DNA of 64,000 nucleotides from Flavobacterium petrolei (GCF_003314435.2 NZ_QNVY02000001.1:620001-684000); one strand, 5' to 3'. Numbered from the stretch's first letter, positions 1 to 9,355 are shown. Notes: generated by a model from the sequence alone, not told the origin. Numbers and translations are program-made.

Positions 1-708
1 ATCGATAATGAGTGCTTTAGCTCCTTGTTGCTTAATTTTAGACAAACCTTCCATGAACTCTTTATAAGTAGTTTCGGCAAATCTGTTTATTTTTATATAA
101 CCGGTTTTATTCCCCAAAAGCAAAGCGACATCAACACTTTTTAGTGGAATTATATCCCGTTTAATTTTTACTTTAATTTTTTTGCCTTCGGATTTTCTGT
201 AAATCGTTAGTTCAATATCAGAACCCACAGTTCCTTTTAGTTTAGAATATAAACTGTCAGTGGGTAATTTACGTCCAAATAATTTTGTTTTATCGGCATA
301 CAAAATCCTATCGCCAGCCTTTATCCCAGCTTTTGCCGAAGGGCCGTCTGCAACAGGTTTTATTACCGCTACGGAATCTTTATACATATAAAAATTCACC
401 CCTATTCCCACGAAGTTGCCCTTCATGCTTTCCATCACTTCTTGCTGCTCACTTGGCGGAATATATACGGAATGCGGGTCAAGTTGTGCCAAGATATTAT
501 CGACAGTAAGATTTACAATAGAATCCGTATTAACATCATCCACGTATTCATTATCGATAAAATCAATGAGTTTGTTCAGCTTGCTTTTCGAATTGTTTTT
601 GACAAGATAATCAGCTGTGTTAGGAAAATTCAACATTCCACCCAAGACAACACCTAAAGCAAGTGTTGAAAAAATAAGAATGGGTAAATATTTTGTATTA
701 AAGTTCAT
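1..708 (-). CDS. S41 family C-terminal processing peptidase, partial (3' end outside window)
   Basis: Only the first 236 codons are present; the gene runs off the left edge. The ATG at 708 is followed by a hydrophobic stretch (residues about 8-24), a signal anchor that places the protein in the periplasm. Residues about 100-185 form a PDZ domain with GIGVNFY and the typical AGIKAGDRI turn, and TGYIKINRF (about 202-210) opens the S41 peptidase core. The catalytic Ser/Lys are not in the window. The family cleaves proteins at C-terminal tails. The start codon directly follows the stop of the dCMP deaminase gene, so the two are probably co-transcribed. Family is sure; the substrate is unknown. 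Confidence 0.9.
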   Translation of the reverse strand, partial: MNFNTKYLPILIFSTLALGVVLGGMLNFPNTADYLVKNNSKSKLNKLIDFIDNEYVDDVNTDSIVNLTVDNILAQLDPHSVYIPPSEQQEVMESMKGNFVGIGVNFYMYKDSVAVIKPVADGPSAKAGIKAGDRILYADKTKLFGRKLPTDSLYSKLKGTVGSDIELTIYRKSEGKKIKVKIKRDIIPLKSVDVALLLGNKTGYIKINRFAETTYKEFMEGLSKIKQQGAKALIID

Positions 709-1140
709 TTATTCTTCTAAAATTGCAATGTGTTCCACCTCTACTCCTGCTTTTATCAAAAACTGAATGCCGGAATCATCCCGATATCCATTATGATAGA
801 CCACTCTTTTTATTCCGGATTGATGAATTAATTTGCTGCATTCCTTGCATGGTGAAAGTGTAATATATAAAGTAGCACCCTCGCAGGATTGCGTTGACCG
901 CGCCACTTTCAGAATCGCATTTGCTTCAGCATGTAAAACATCCCAACGCGTTAATCCTTCTTCATCTTCACAGCAATTCTCAAAACCGGTTGGCGTTCCG
1001 TTGTATCCGTCCGAGATTATCATTCTATCACGCACAATAATCGCACCAACTTGTTTGCGTTTACAGTAGGAAAGCAAACTCCATTCTTTGGCGATTCTAA
1101 GGTACGCTTTATCGTATTTATTTAATTTTTTTTCGTTCAT
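709..1140 (-). CDS. dCMP deaminase family protein (ComEB-like)
   Basis: A 143-residue cytidine/deoxycytidylate deaminase. The zinc site and catalytic Glu are visible as HAE (70-72) and PCKEC (97-101). An N-terminal KKQVGA-type segment and a CC pair at about 56-57 fit the dCMP deaminase branch, which makes dUMP for dTTP synthesis. I chose the internal ATG at 1140 because homologous proteins start close to the KYDKAYLRIAKEW segment and a longer reading would overlap the upstream HupE-like gene; the ATG lies 1 nt past that gene's stop. Located between the HupE-like and S41 genes in a tight minus-strand run. dCMP versus a broader deaminase specificity cannot be proved from the sequence. Confidence 0.9.
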   Translation of the reverse strand: MNEKKLNKYDKAYLRIAKEWSLLSYCKRKQVGAIIVRDRMIISDGYNGTPTGFENCCEDEEGLTRWDVLHAEANAILKVARSTQSCEGATLYITLSPCKECSKLIHQSGIKRVVYHNGYRDDSGIQFLIKAGVEVEHIAILEE

Positions 1141-1141
1141 T

Positions 1142-1735
1142 TTATCTAATCCAGATTTCACTTTCTATAATTAATGGTATCACTACTCCTATTATGAATG
1201 CCGACATTACTAAAGTCCAATCGCGTTTTGAGAATCTGAAAACGGTTTGAACAATATACGACACTATCAAAACTACAAAAACCACTACAATTTGAGCCGC
1301 TTCTATTCCAAGTGCAAACTCGGATAATGGTAAAACTTTAGAAGTAGCATCTCCGCCAAGAATCGATTTAAAATAATTTGAAAAACCCAATCCATGAATA
1401 ATTCCAAAGAAAAGTGTGATAAAAAATACCACATTTATACTTTCTTTCTTGCTTGATTTTCCTGCCGTAAAAAGATTAAACAATGCAGTTATTAGAATCG
1501 TTATTGGAATTAATAATTCGACCACATTCACTTTTATGGCAATTATACCAAAAACGGAAAGCATTAAAGCCATCGTGTGACCAATAGTAAAAAGGGTAAC
1601 CAAAAGTACAACTCGCTTCCAATCCTTGAAGGAAAACGGAATGGCGAGCGCAATTAAAAATAAAACATGATCATAAGCATGAATATCTAAAACGTGTTTT
1701 AATCCTATTTGAAAGTAAATCCAAAATTCTGACAT
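1142..1735 (-). CDS. HupE/UreJ family integral membrane protein
   Basis: About 197 residues with six or so hydrophobic segments. The N-terminal GLKHVLDIHAYDHVLFLIAL is the hallmark of the HupE/UreJ_2 family, whose conserved His and Asp are thought to bind or pass metal ions (nickel in characterised relatives). A second His-containing helix follows (TIGHTMALML), then FGIIHGLGFSNYF. The start at 1735 matches where family members begin (MSEFWIYFQ); an in-frame extension to 1828 adds 31 residues unlike the family. First gene of the run with dCMP deaminase and the S41 protease. No hydrogenase or urease genes are nearby, so the transported ion is unknown. Confidence 0.82.
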   Translation of the reverse strand: MSEFWIYFQIGLKHVLDIHAYDHVLFLIALAIPFSFKDWKRVVLLVTLFTIGHTMALMLSVFGIIAIKVNVVELLIPITILITALFNLFTAGKSSKKESINVVFFITLFFGIIHGLGFSNYFKSILGGDATSKVLPLSEFALGIEAAQIVVVFVVLIVSYIVQTVFRFSKRDWTLVMSAFIIGVVIPLIIESEIWIR

Positions 1736-2222
1736 GGGTAATTTATTAGGTTGATAAAGGGGTTGTAAACTTACGATTAATTTTGAAAATCCATCCTTAG
1801 AATTTTTAATAAATTGGATGAAAATCATACAACTACTTCCTTAAAAAACGAATATAGGAAACCAAATAAAGGCATGTTTATCATCCAAAAGTAATGCTCA
1901 CAACACCTGTTATATGACGTTGCTTTACTAGCGTCATGATCTAGCGAGGCAATAGCATTGAAATGAAAGAACTGAGTACAATGCTAACAATCACAGGCAG
2001 CAACAAAACCGTCAACACTCCCAATGAATATAGAAAAAAATGGCTATTGAAATATATAAATCTTACAAATCAAACAGTAATCTTAATTTTACCTTAAATT
2101 AACAGGTTTACGATGTGTTAATAATACTGTAACATTTTATTGATGAATCTACAATATTGACCTAAACTAAGATCCGGTTTGTTACAATAGTTTTGTAATC
2201 GAACAAACAAATCTAGATTATC
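1736..2222. other. 487-nt intergenic region, divergent promoters
   Basis: No convincing gene. It holds the 5' flank of the HupE-like gene (minus) and of the PhoX-like lipoprotein (plus). About 1861-2060 is less AT-biased than the rest and contains a 6-bp inverted repeat (1914-1919 with 1932-1937) and, on the minus strand, a 27-codon hydrophobic reading frame from a TTG at 2024 to a TAG at 1941, discussed under findings. From 2040 on it is typical AT-rich upstream DNA. Confidence 0.6.
2188..2195 (+). promoter_or_regulatory. Putative Bacteroidota -7 promoter box for the PhoX-like lipoprotein
   Basis: TAGTTTTG fits the TAnnTTTG consensus and sits 28 nt before the ATG, in the right place for a short leader. 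No TTTG -33 box is seen at the usual 19-21 nt spacing, so the call is moderate. Confidence 0.4.
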
Positions 2223-3701
2223 ATGAAACAGCATTATTTAAAAAAAATAGCATTATCATCGCTTCTGCTTGCTACAGTGGTAGGGTGTCAAGACGACAAC
2301 AATGAAACACCTGCTTTAAACACCTCCATTAATTTCTCAAATGTTTCTGCAGTTCCAGCATTAGCAGTAGCAAAAGAAGGTTTTGAAAACTTGCAGATTA
2401 CATCCTTATTAAGCAGTTCAGATGTTTTAGCACAATCACCATCATTTATTTACGGTGCTCAACCAGACGGTGCTGGATTTATGAAAGATCCTGCAGGCGA
2501 TGGTTACATTATGATTACCAATCATGAAATATTAAAATCCGTATCAAGAGTTTATTTTGATAAAACCCTTAAACCTATAAAAGGAGATTATATTGTTGAC
2601 GCAGTGGGCGGATTAACCCGATTATGTTCAGCAACTTTAGCTTCACCTGCAATTCATGGATTTGGGCCTTTATTTTTAACTGCTGGAGAAAGTGGTGAGG
2701 AAAGTATGGTTCATGGTATTGATCCGTTAGGACTTACAAGTATGAAAAACAGAACAGACCGAGTTTTACCAGCATTAGGAAAAGCGAGTATGGAAAACGC
2801 GGTGCCACTTACTAAGGATGCTTACCCTGGAAAAACGGTAATTGTAATTGGAGAAGATCAGTCCTATGCGACTTCTCACGCAAGTGCTGGACAGGTTATT
2901 ATGTATATGAGTTCAACTGTTGGCGATTTAACTAACGGTAAACTGTATGCGTTGAAAAGAAACGATGGTAACCAAGTAGAAACAGCTATGAACATAGGGT
3001 CCTCATTTGACGTATCATTTGTAGAGATTCCAAACGCAAAAAACTTAACCGGTGCGGTAATCAACACAACAGTTAACAATTTAGGAGCCATTCGTTTCTC
3101 TAGAGTTGAAGATGTAGATTACAGAAAAGGATCTGCTAAAAACAATAGAGAATTGTACTTTACTGCAACGGGTCAAGCAAGTTCAAATGCTCCCGTAGCC
3201 GGATTCACTATGTGGGGTCGTGTGTATAAATTAGTATTAAACGATACCAACCCACTTATTGGTAAATTAGAATTAGTTATTGAAGGTGATTCAACTCCGG
3301 GAACAGGAATTATCAATCCTGATAATATATGTGTTACCGAAAACTTTGTCTATACACAAGAAGACGGAGATTCATTCTACACTGCCGCACAACATGATTC
3401 CTATATCTGGCAGTACAACATCGCCTCAAAAGTGAACAAACCTTGGTTAACAATGAATCACAAAAGAACCGATGCAGCATGGAATACAGCATACAACCAA
3501 ACCAATGAATTGCGTTTTGGAAGTTGGGAATATGGCGCAATGGAAGACATCTCAGATGTAATTGGTGTTCCTAATACATTTATCGTAAACATACATCCTC
3601 ATACATGGCAAAAAGATGCTTTTTTAAATGCAGACGGTAGTGGTTTAAATACAAATAAAGAAGGTGGTCAAACCATAATCATCCGAAACGTACAACGATA
3701 A
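2223..3701 (+). CDS. PhoX-like (DUF839) secreted lipoprotein
   Basis: A 492-residue exported lipoprotein. The signal peptide ends in a lipobox (LATVVGC) and Cys22 is followed by QDDNN, an acidic stretch of the kind used as a surface-export signal in this phylum. The body looks like a beta-propeller of the PhoX/DUF839 type: GAGFMKDPAGDGYIMITNHE near the start, then FSRVEDVDYRK, RELYFTATG, GRVYKLVLN, NPDNICVTENFVYTQEDGD, and a C-terminal IHPHTW. In PhoX phosphatases such Glu/Asp residues bind Ca and Fe. Phosphatase activity is inference; a non-enzymatic or esterase-like propeller is possible. It is followed by its own terminator and then by a cytochrome c peroxidase, suggesting functional pairing. 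Confidence 0.65.
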   Translation: MKQHYLKKIALSSLLLATVVGCQDDNNETPALNTSINFSNVSAVPALAVAKEGFENLQITSLLSSSDVLAQSPSFIYGAQPDGAGFMKDPAGDGYIMITNHEILKSVSRVYFDKTLKPIKGDYIVDAVGGLTRLCSATLASPAIHGFGPLFLTAGESGEESMVHGIDPLGLTSMKNRTDRVLPALGKASMENAVPLTKDAYPGKTVIVIGEDQSYATSHASAGQVIMYMSSTVGDLTNGKLYALKRNDGNQVETAMNIGSSFDVSFVEIPNAKNLTGAVINTTVNNLGAIRFSRVEDVDYRKGSAKNNRELYFTATGQASSNAPVAGFTMWGRVYKLVLNDTNPLIGKLELVIEGDSTPGTGIINPDNICVTENFVYTQEDGDSFYTAAQHDSYIWQYNIASKVNKPWLTMNHKRTDAAWNTAYNQTNELRFGSWEYGAMEDISDVIGVPNTFIVNIHPHTWQKDAFLNADGSGLNTNKEGGQTIIIRNVQR

Positions 3702-3720
3702 TTACCTCAACTATTGGTAT

Positions 3721-3750
3721 AAAAGCAACCCGAAATTTTGGGTTGCTTTT
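3721..3750 (+). terminator. Rho-independent terminator after the PhoX-like gene
   Basis: Inverted repeat AAAAGCAACCC / GGGTTGCTTTT around an 8-nt loop, ending in a T run, 19 nt after the stop codon. Confidence 0.85.
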
Positions 3751-3771
3751 GTATATAATAAAAACCATAAC

Positions 3772-5544
3772 ATGAAACCGTTATTAAAACTGCTGCCCCT
3801 ATTCCTGCTATTTTTTTCTTGCCAAAAGCAATATACTAGTTTAACCATTCAAGAAGAGCTGTTATCTAATTTAGAAAAACTGAACCAAGAAGTACGTGCA
3901 TTTGAAAAGGTTGCAAACGAAAATCCAAATCAAAATCAACTACAAAAATCATTTGAAACAAGTCGAATTGCTTACAAAAAAATAGAATGGGCTGTTGAAT
4001 ATTTCACACCAGATCCAGCGCGATTTATCAACGGTCCAGCTCTCGATGAATTAGAAGTAGAAGAAAACAAATTCTTGTCGCCAAGTGGTTTTCAAGTTAT
4101 TGAAGAACTTATTTACCCACATTACTCCTCCAGTAATTCCAGAACTTTAAAAAGAGAAATTGCCGTTTTAAAAGGTTTAATTGCACAAGTCAAAGAACAT
4201 TTATCTGTAATCACTATCAGCCCTGATTATGTTATTGATGCTAGCAAAATGGAAGTATACCGCATACTAACTCTTGGCATAACAGGTTTCGATTCGCCAA
4301 TTGCCAATCAATCCATCCCAGAAGCTAAAGCCAGTTTATATTCTTTGAAAGCAGTACTTGAAAAATTAAATACACATAATTCAAAAACAAAAGCCTTACT
4401 TTTTGATTTGATAGACCAAGCCAATACCTTTTGCGATTCGAATACCAATTTCAACTCCTTTGATCGCGCTACGTTTATTAAAGAATATTTAAATCCAATA
4501 TCCGAGAAGCTAGTTCAGTTTCAACAAGACAACACTATTAAAAATGTTGCAAAGACAAATGCCATCAATCCAGATGCAAAAACACTTTTTGAAAAAAATA
4601 CGTTTAATGTCAACGCTTTTATTCCGTCACAGGAGTATGCGTATTCTAGAGCAAAAGCTGATCTTGGCAAAAAATTATTTTATGACTCCTCCCTTTCAAA
4701 AGATAGGAGACGCAATTGCGCTACGTGTCACAATCCGGAACTAGCATTCACAGACGGACAAAAAACAAATCGATCCTTAAACGGAATTAGCTTACCTAGA
4801 AACACTCCTACTCTTACGTATGCCTCATTACAAAATGCTCAATTTTGGGACATGAGACAACCTGATTTAGAGAAACAAAGTCTGGATGTTATTCAAAATA
4901 AAGATGAAATGCATGGAAATTTAAAAGACAATTTAACCCGAATTCAAGGCGATTCAGCCTATAAAAAATTAATTAAAAATGCTTTTCCTACTGTCAAAAA
5001 ATTAGACGAATGGCAATTGCAAAACGCAATAGCGAGTTATGTTCGTTCCTTAAATAAATTCAACTCTAAGTTTGATCAGTACTTTTCGGGTACTTCTACT
5101 ACTTTTTCAACGGAAGAAAAACTAGGATTTAATCTCTTTGCAGGAAAAGCTAAATGTGCTACTTGTCATTTTATCCCATTGTTTAATGGAACAGTACCGC
5201 CTATTTATAAAAAAACAGAGCAAGAAGTAATAGGAACTCCTCAAACCAAAAACGGAAAAATCATAGATCAAGACTTAGGGCGATTTACACAATACAAAAT
5301 GGCACAACTGAAACATGCCTTTAAAACGCCAACACTCCGAAACATTACACAAACGGGGCCGTATATGCATAATGGCGTTTTTAAAACTTTAGAAGAAGTT
5401 GTGACTTTTTATAATGAAGGTGGCGGCGAAGGAAATGGTATTGCTGTAGAAAATCAAACCTTACCTTCAGACAAACTCAACTTGTCTTTGGCGGAGCAAA
5501 AATCATTAGTCGCTTTTATGAAAACACTTTCAGATGCTAAATGA
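3772..5544 (+). CDS. Di-heme cytochrome c peroxidase (MauG/CcpA family) with N-terminal helical domain, lipoprotein
   Basis: 590 residues with a lipoprotein signal (FFSCQ near residue 17). Residues about 25-240 form a helical region rich in paired helices that resembles the imelysin/EfeO-type N-terminal domain often fused to these enzymes in Bacteroidota. The peroxidase domain has two heme c sites: C316-A-T-C-H and C462-A-T-C-H, the first followed by NPELAFTDG as in the family. TPTLRNITQTGPYMHNG carries further conserved heme-ligand residues. The enzyme reduces peroxide or acts as a MauG-like oxidase in the periplasm or at the membrane. Located 70 nt after the PhoX-like gene, past a terminator. 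Confidence 0.9.
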   Translation: MKPLLKLLPLFLLFFSCQKQYTSLTIQEELLSNLEKLNQEVRAFEKVANENPNQNQLQKSFETSRIAYKKIEWAVEYFTPDPARFINGPALDELEVEENKFLSPSGFQVIEELIYPHYSSSNSRTLKREIAVLKGLIAQVKEHLSVITISPDYVIDASKMEVYRILTLGITGFDSPIANQSIPEAKASLYSLKAVLEKLNTHNSKTKALLFDLIDQANTFCDSNTNFNSFDRATFIKEYLNPISEKLVQFQQDNTIKNVAKTNAINPDAKTLFEKNTFNVNAFIPSQEYAYSRAKADLGKKLFYDSSLSKDRRRNCATCHNPELAFTDGQKTNRSLNGISLPRNTPTLTYASLQNAQFWDMRQPDLEKQSLDVIQNKDEMHGNLKDNLTRIQGDSAYKKLIKNAFPTVKKLDEWQLQNAIASYVRSLNKFNSKFDQYFSGTSTTFSTEEKLGFNLFAGKAKCATCHFIPLFNGTVPPIYKKTEQEVIGTPQTKNGKIIDQDLGRFTQYKMAQLKHAFKTPTLRNITQTGPYMHNGVFKTLEEVVTFYNEGGGEGNGIAVENQTLPSDKLNLSLAEQKSLVAFMKTLSDAK

Positions 5545-5669
5545 GTTACATACAAACGCAGCTTTAGGAAAATATTGACCTAGCATTTTTAACTACAAAC
5601 AACCAGAATTGACAATAGTATTCGAAAAAAAATTAAACAAAATTAAAATAATTAATTTAAAAATAGATT

Positions 5670-5677
5670 TATCTTTG
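5670..5677 (+). promoter_or_regulatory. Putative -7 promoter box for the TerB-like gene
   Basis: TATCTTTG matches TAnnTTTG and lies 22 nt upstream of the ATG. The -33 region is A-rich without a clear TTTG. Confidence 0.45.
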
Positions 5678-5698
5678 TAAGATATAAAACCAATAACT

Positions 5699-6130
5699 AT
5701 GTCATTTTCAGATTTATTTGATAGCGAATTCAAACAAAGAAATAAAGGTCATTTTGCATCAATTGTACGCGTAGCGCTTACTGACGGGAAGTTTTCTCCT
5801 GAAGAAAAAGCATTTTTAGACAAACTGGCAATTCGATTAGAAATTTCTCAAGCAGAATATGAGGAAATTTTAGAGAACCCTTTAAATTACCCAATCAATC
5901 CTCCTTATTTATACGAACAAAGAATGGAGCGCTTGTATGATCTAGCCCGTATTGTGCATGTAGATCATCATTTAGGTGACAAACAAGAAGTAATGCTTAG
6001 AAAAATTGGTGTAGGCTTAGGCTTTAATACTGAAAACGTAGATTACATCGTTGACAAAGCGCTTAAATTAGTGGATAAAGAAGTGGATTTAGACACTTTT
6101 GTTTTCGAAATGAAAAACATGAACAAGTAA
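5699..6130 (+). CDS. TerB-like (tellurite resistance TerB domain) protein
   Basis: 143 residues, no signal peptide, mostly helical. The segment FASIVRVALTDGKFSPEEKAFLDKL, read here in parts, has the TerB signature of an acidic ADG(K/H)-type loop followed by E-E-x-x-x-L; a second acidic loop (VDHHLGDKQEVML, about 84-96) repeats it. TerB domains bind metal ions and occur in many proteins unrelated to tellurite. It is monocistronic, between its own promoter and a strong bidirectional terminator. Actual function unknown; cytosolic. Confidence 0.75.
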   Translation: MSFSDLFDSEFKQRNKGHFASIVRVALTDGKFSPEEKAFLDKLAIRLEISQAEYEEILENPLNYPINPPYLYEQRMERLYDLARIVHVDHHLGDKQEVMLRKIGVGLGFNTENVDYIVDKALKLVDKEVDLDTFVFEMKNMNK

Positions 6131-6143
6131 GACAAAATTTTTG

Positions 6144-6178
6144 AAAAAAGCTTCCGCTAAAAACGGAAGCTTTTTTTG
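6144..6178. terminator. Bidirectional terminator between TerB-like gene and fbp
   Basis: Perfect 12-bp stem AAAAAGCTTCCG / CGGAAGCTTTTT with a 7-nt loop and T or A runs on both sides; it serves the two converging genes. Confidence 0.9.
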
Positions 6179-6181
6179 TTT

Positions 6182-7201
6182 CTAGTACTTACTTAATTCT
6201 GCTTTATGCATAAATTCTTCGGCTTTTTCTACCATATTGTAGCTTCCGCAGAAAAAAGGAGCGCGTTCATGCAAAGCTGTCGGTTCAATTTCCATGATTC
6301 TATTAAATCCGTCAGAAGCTTTTCCCCCGGCTTGTTCCGCAATAAAAGCTAATGGATTGCATTCATATAACAATCGTAATTTACCTTTTGGAGCTTTAGA
6401 ACTCGTAGGATACAAATAAATTCCGCCTTTAATCATATTTCTGTGAATATCTGAAACCAGACTTCCTATATATCTTGAAGTATACGGTCGATCTCCTTCT
6501 TCTAACTGGCAATATTTGATATAATTTTTTACTCCTTGCGGAAAATGAACATAATTCCCTTCGTTAATAGAATAAATGTGGCCGTCAGTAGGAAATTTCA
6601 TTTTTGGATGTGATAAATAAAAGGTACCAATTGCCGGATTCAGTGTAAATCCGTTCACGCCATGTCCTGTTGTGTAAACTAACATGGTCGAAGTTCCATA
6701 AATCACGTATCCTGCCGCAACCTGATTGATTCCCGGCTGTAAAAAATCTTCCAATGTAACTGGGGTTCCTATGGGAGTCACTCTTCTATAAACCGAAAAT
6801 ATAGTTCCAACTGAAACATTGACATCAATATTTGATGAACCATCAAGCGGATCCATTAAAACAACATACTTATTATTATGGCTGTTATCGCTTCCCTCAA
6901 CCGTAATGAAATCATCATTTTCTTCGGAGGCAATACCACAAACAATTTCGCGATTAATCAAAGTTTGAATGAAAACCTCATTCGCATAAACATCTAATTT
7001 TTGCTGGTCTTCGCCTTGTATGTTTTGTTCTCCGGCGGCACCAACAATATCAACTAATCCGGCTTTGTTTACTTTATAATTGACCACTTTAGCAGCCAAG
7101 CGGATGGAGTTGATAATTCGGGATAATTCGCCTGACGAATATTGAAAGGCATTTTGGTTTTCAATAATAAATTCTCCTAGTGTTTTGTTGCGTTCTTCCA
7201 T
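6182..7201 (-). CDS. fbp: Fructose-1,6-bisphosphatase class 1
   Basis: 339 residues, the normal length for class I FBPase. The metal and phosphate site DPLDGSSNI is at 117-125, preceded by a Glu-rich ASEEND (91-96) that supplies other metal ligands. [15 protein letters not shown] and [20 protein letters not shown] are the sugar-binding and C-terminal family signatures. It hydrolyses fructose 1,6-bisphosphate to fructose 6-phosphate in gluconeogenesis, in the cytosol. Monocistronic, ending in the shared terminator with the TerB-like gene. Confidence 0.97.
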   Translation of the reverse strand: MEERNKTLGEFIIENQNAFQYSSGELSRIINSIRLAAKVVNYKVNKAGLVDIVGAAGEQNIQGEDQQKLDVYANEVFIQTLINREIVCGIASEENDDFITVEGSDNSHNNKYVVLMDPLDGSSNIDVNVSVGTIFSVYRRVTPIGTPVTLEDFLQPGINQVAAGYVIYGTSTMLVYTTGHGVNGFTLNPAIGTFYLSHPKMKFPTDGHIYSINEGNYVHFPQGVKNYIKYCQLEEGDRPYTSRYIGSLVSDIHRNMIKGGIYLYPTSSKAPKGKLRLLYECNPLAFIAEQAGGKASDGFNRIMEIEPTALHERAPFFCGSYNMVEKAEEFMHKAELSKY

Positions 7202-7371
7202 TACGAAATCGATGTAGTTAATTTGACATCACAAATATCGTTTTTTTTGTGAAAACAAATTCAATACTATTTATTTACTTTGACAGTATTGTATATTTGC
7301 TGAATAAAACACAAAAAATATACATAAAAAGGCTGTTTTATTGCGTTTTTAAATCATTAAAATAAAAATTT

Positions 7372-7878
7372 ATGAATATTAGAAGAGGAAATCCGCAAGA
7401 TATGCAAGCTGTTTTAGGTCTAATTAAAGAGTTGGCCGAATTTGAAAAAGAGCCAGATGCTGTTCTTATAACTGTTGACGATTTAATTCGAGATGGTTTT
7501 GCCCCTGTTCCTCTCTTTCATGTTTTTGTTGCTGAAATAGAAGACGACTCGAACGATAGCAAACAGGCTAAGCAAATTGTGGGTATAGCATTGTACTATT
7601 ATCGCTATTCTACTTGGAAAGGGAAAACTATCCATTTAGAAGATTTAGTGGTAAAAGAGAATATGCGCGGCACAGGATTAGGATATGCTTTGTACTCTGA
7701 AATTTTAAAACAGGGTAAAAAAGACCAAGTTCGAAGAGTGGAATGGAATGTGCTCGACTGGAATACTCCTGCAATTGAATTTTACGAAAAATCAGGTGCA
7801 AAAGTATTACGAGACTGGCATGTCGTGCAAATGGACGAACTTGGAATTACCAATTTCGTAGAGAATAAATTGAAATAA
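7372..7878 (+). CDS. GNAT family N-acetyltransferase (diamine/thialysine acetyltransferase-like)
   Basis: 168 residues covering a single GNAT fold. MNIRRGNPQDMQAVLGLIKE is the typical N-terminal strand-helix, IHLEDLVVKENMRGTGLGYA contains the acetyl-CoA pyrophosphate loop (R-G-T-G-L-G), and VEWNVLDWNTPAIEFYEKSG is motif B, all close to the spermidine/thialysine acetyltransferase branch. Substrate is inferred, not shown. The gene is 27 nt upstream of the aspartate kinase gene and probably shares its transcript. Confidence 0.88.
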   Translation: MNIRRGNPQDMQAVLGLIKELAEFEKEPDAVLITVDDLIRDGFAPVPLFHVFVAEIEDDSNDSKQAKQIVGIALYYYRYSTWKGKTIHLEDLVVKENMRGTGLGYALYSEILKQGKKDQVRRVEWNVLDWNTPAIEFYEKSGAKVLRDWHVVQMDELGITNFVENKLK

Positions 7879-7905
7879 AATAAAGAACAATTTTTTGTTT
7901 AAAAT

Positions 7906-9162
7906 ATGAGAGTATTCAAATTTGGAGGAGCTTCTGTAAAAGATGCCGCAGGAATAAAAAACGTGTACGACGTTTTACAAAAAGTGGGTTACGAGGATGT
8001 ATTGCTAGTAGTTTCTGCAATGGGGAAAACGACGAATGCACTAGAAATTGTAATCAAAAATTATTTCGACAAATCAGCTGAGTTAAATTCATCCGTTCAA
8101 GAAGTGAAAAAATACCACAATCAAATATTGATGGATTTATTTGAAGATGAAAAAAATGAAGTTTTCGCTGCTGTCAATACACAATTTGCTGATTTAGAAT
8201 ATTTTTTGACACATAATAAATCTCCAAATTATAATTTTGTATACGACCAGATTGTAAGTTATGGTGAATTAATTTCGACAACAATTCTCAGTCATTTCAT
8301 GAATTTCATGGGCATAAAAACGCAATGGCTGGATGTGCGTAATTTTGTAAAAACAGATGCTAATTATCGAGATGCGGAAGTAGATTGGGAATTGACACAA
8401 AAGAACATTGCCAAAAACGTAAAACGAAAAACCCTAAATATTACACAAGGTTTCTTGGGTTCAGATGAGAATAATTTCACCACTACTTTAGGTCGTGAAG
8501 GTTCGGATTATACCGCTGCAATTTTTGCCTATTGTTTAAATGCCGAAAGCGTAACTATCTGGAAAGATGTTCCAGGCGTTATGAATGCCGACCCGAGATA
8601 TTTTGAAAACGCCAGTTTATTGAATCAAATTTCGTATCGCGAAGCCATTGAACTAGCTTTTTACGGCGCAACGGTTATTCACCCAAAAACATTACAGCCT
8701 TTACAAAAAAAGGAAATTCCTTTGTATGTAAAATCGTTTATAAATCCATTATTAAAAGGAACAAGCGTTTCTAAAGGAGTGGATTTAGAACCTTATTTAC
8801 CTTGTTTTATTGTCAAAAGAAACCAACTTTTGATCTCACTTTCCTCTATAGATTTCTCTTTTATCATGGAAGAAAACATCAGCGAAATTTTTGCTTTGTT
8901 TCACCAGTTCAAAATAAAAGTAAATTTAATCCAGAATTCAGCGATTAGTTTTTCGGTATGTGTGGAGGATAAATTCGATAATTTTAAAGCGTTAAATGCT
9001 ATTTTGTCGAAAAAATTCAAAGTTGAATTTAACGAAAATGTCACTTTATATACCATTAGACATTTTGATGACAAAGCAGCACAAACAGTCGAAGAAAATA
9101 AAATAGTACTATTGAAACAAGTCAGTCGTGAAACGATGCAAGTCGTGACAAAAGAAGCGTAA
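7906..9162 (+). CDS. Aspartate kinase (monofunctional)
   Basis: 418 residues. The amino-acid kinase domain starts with VFKFGGASV (3-11), continues with SYGELIST (catalytic and aspartate-binding region) and TTLGREGSDYTAAIFAYCL, and the last 130 residues are consistent with paired ACT domains used for feedback regulation. It phosphorylates aspartate at the entry to the lysine, threonine and methionine pathway. A LysC/ThrA-like family assignment is secure; which end product inhibits it cannot be read. Probably co-transcribed with the preceding GNAT gene. Confidence 0.95.
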   Translation: MRVFKFGGASVKDAAGIKNVYDVLQKVGYEDVLLVVSAMGKTTNALEIVIKNYFDKSAELNSSVQEVKKYHNQILMDLFEDEKNEVFAAVNTQFADLEYFLTHNKSPNYNFVYDQIVSYGELISTTILSHFMNFMGIKTQWLDVRNFVKTDANYRDAEVDWELTQKNIAKNVKRKTLNITQGFLGSDENNFTTTLGREGSDYTAAIFAYCLNAESVTIWKDVPGVMNADPRYFENASLLNQISYREAIELAFYGATVIHPKTLQPLQKKEIPLYVKSFINPLLKGTSVSKGVDLEPYLPCFIVKRNQLLISLSSIDFSFIMEENISEIFALFHQFKIKVNLIQNSAISFSVCVEDKFDNFKALNAILSKKFKVEFNENVTLYTIRHFDDKAAQTVEENKIVLLKQVSRETMQVVTKEA

Positions 9163-9188
9163 ACACTTATTATCAAGTAGTAAGAAAT

Positions 9189-9220
9189 GGGAATCGAAAT
9201 TAAATTTGATTCCTATTTTT
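9189..9220 (+). terminator. Terminator after the aspartate kinase gene
   Basis: GGAATC / GATTCC stem extended by A/T pairs (AAAT/ATTT) and followed by a T-rich tract about 25 nt after the stop codon. Confidence 0.6.
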
Positions 9221-9325
9221 CATTGTTTTAAATTAAAAAACAAGAACTGCAATTGACACAATTACTATTTATTTTTTCCGATATTTTCTGCGTAGCGCAA
9301 GTTCTGATTATCAATTTATAAATAC

Positions 9326-9333
9326 TACTTTTG
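9326..9333 (+). promoter_or_regulatory. Putative -7 promoter box for the large outer-membrane protein
   Basis: TACTTTTG matches TAnnTTTG and is 22 nt before the ATG, implying a leader of about 15 nt. A TTCTG at 9302-9306 is the nearest -33 candidate. Confidence 0.45.
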
Positions 9334-9355
9334 ATACTTTCGAGTTATAGTATTT

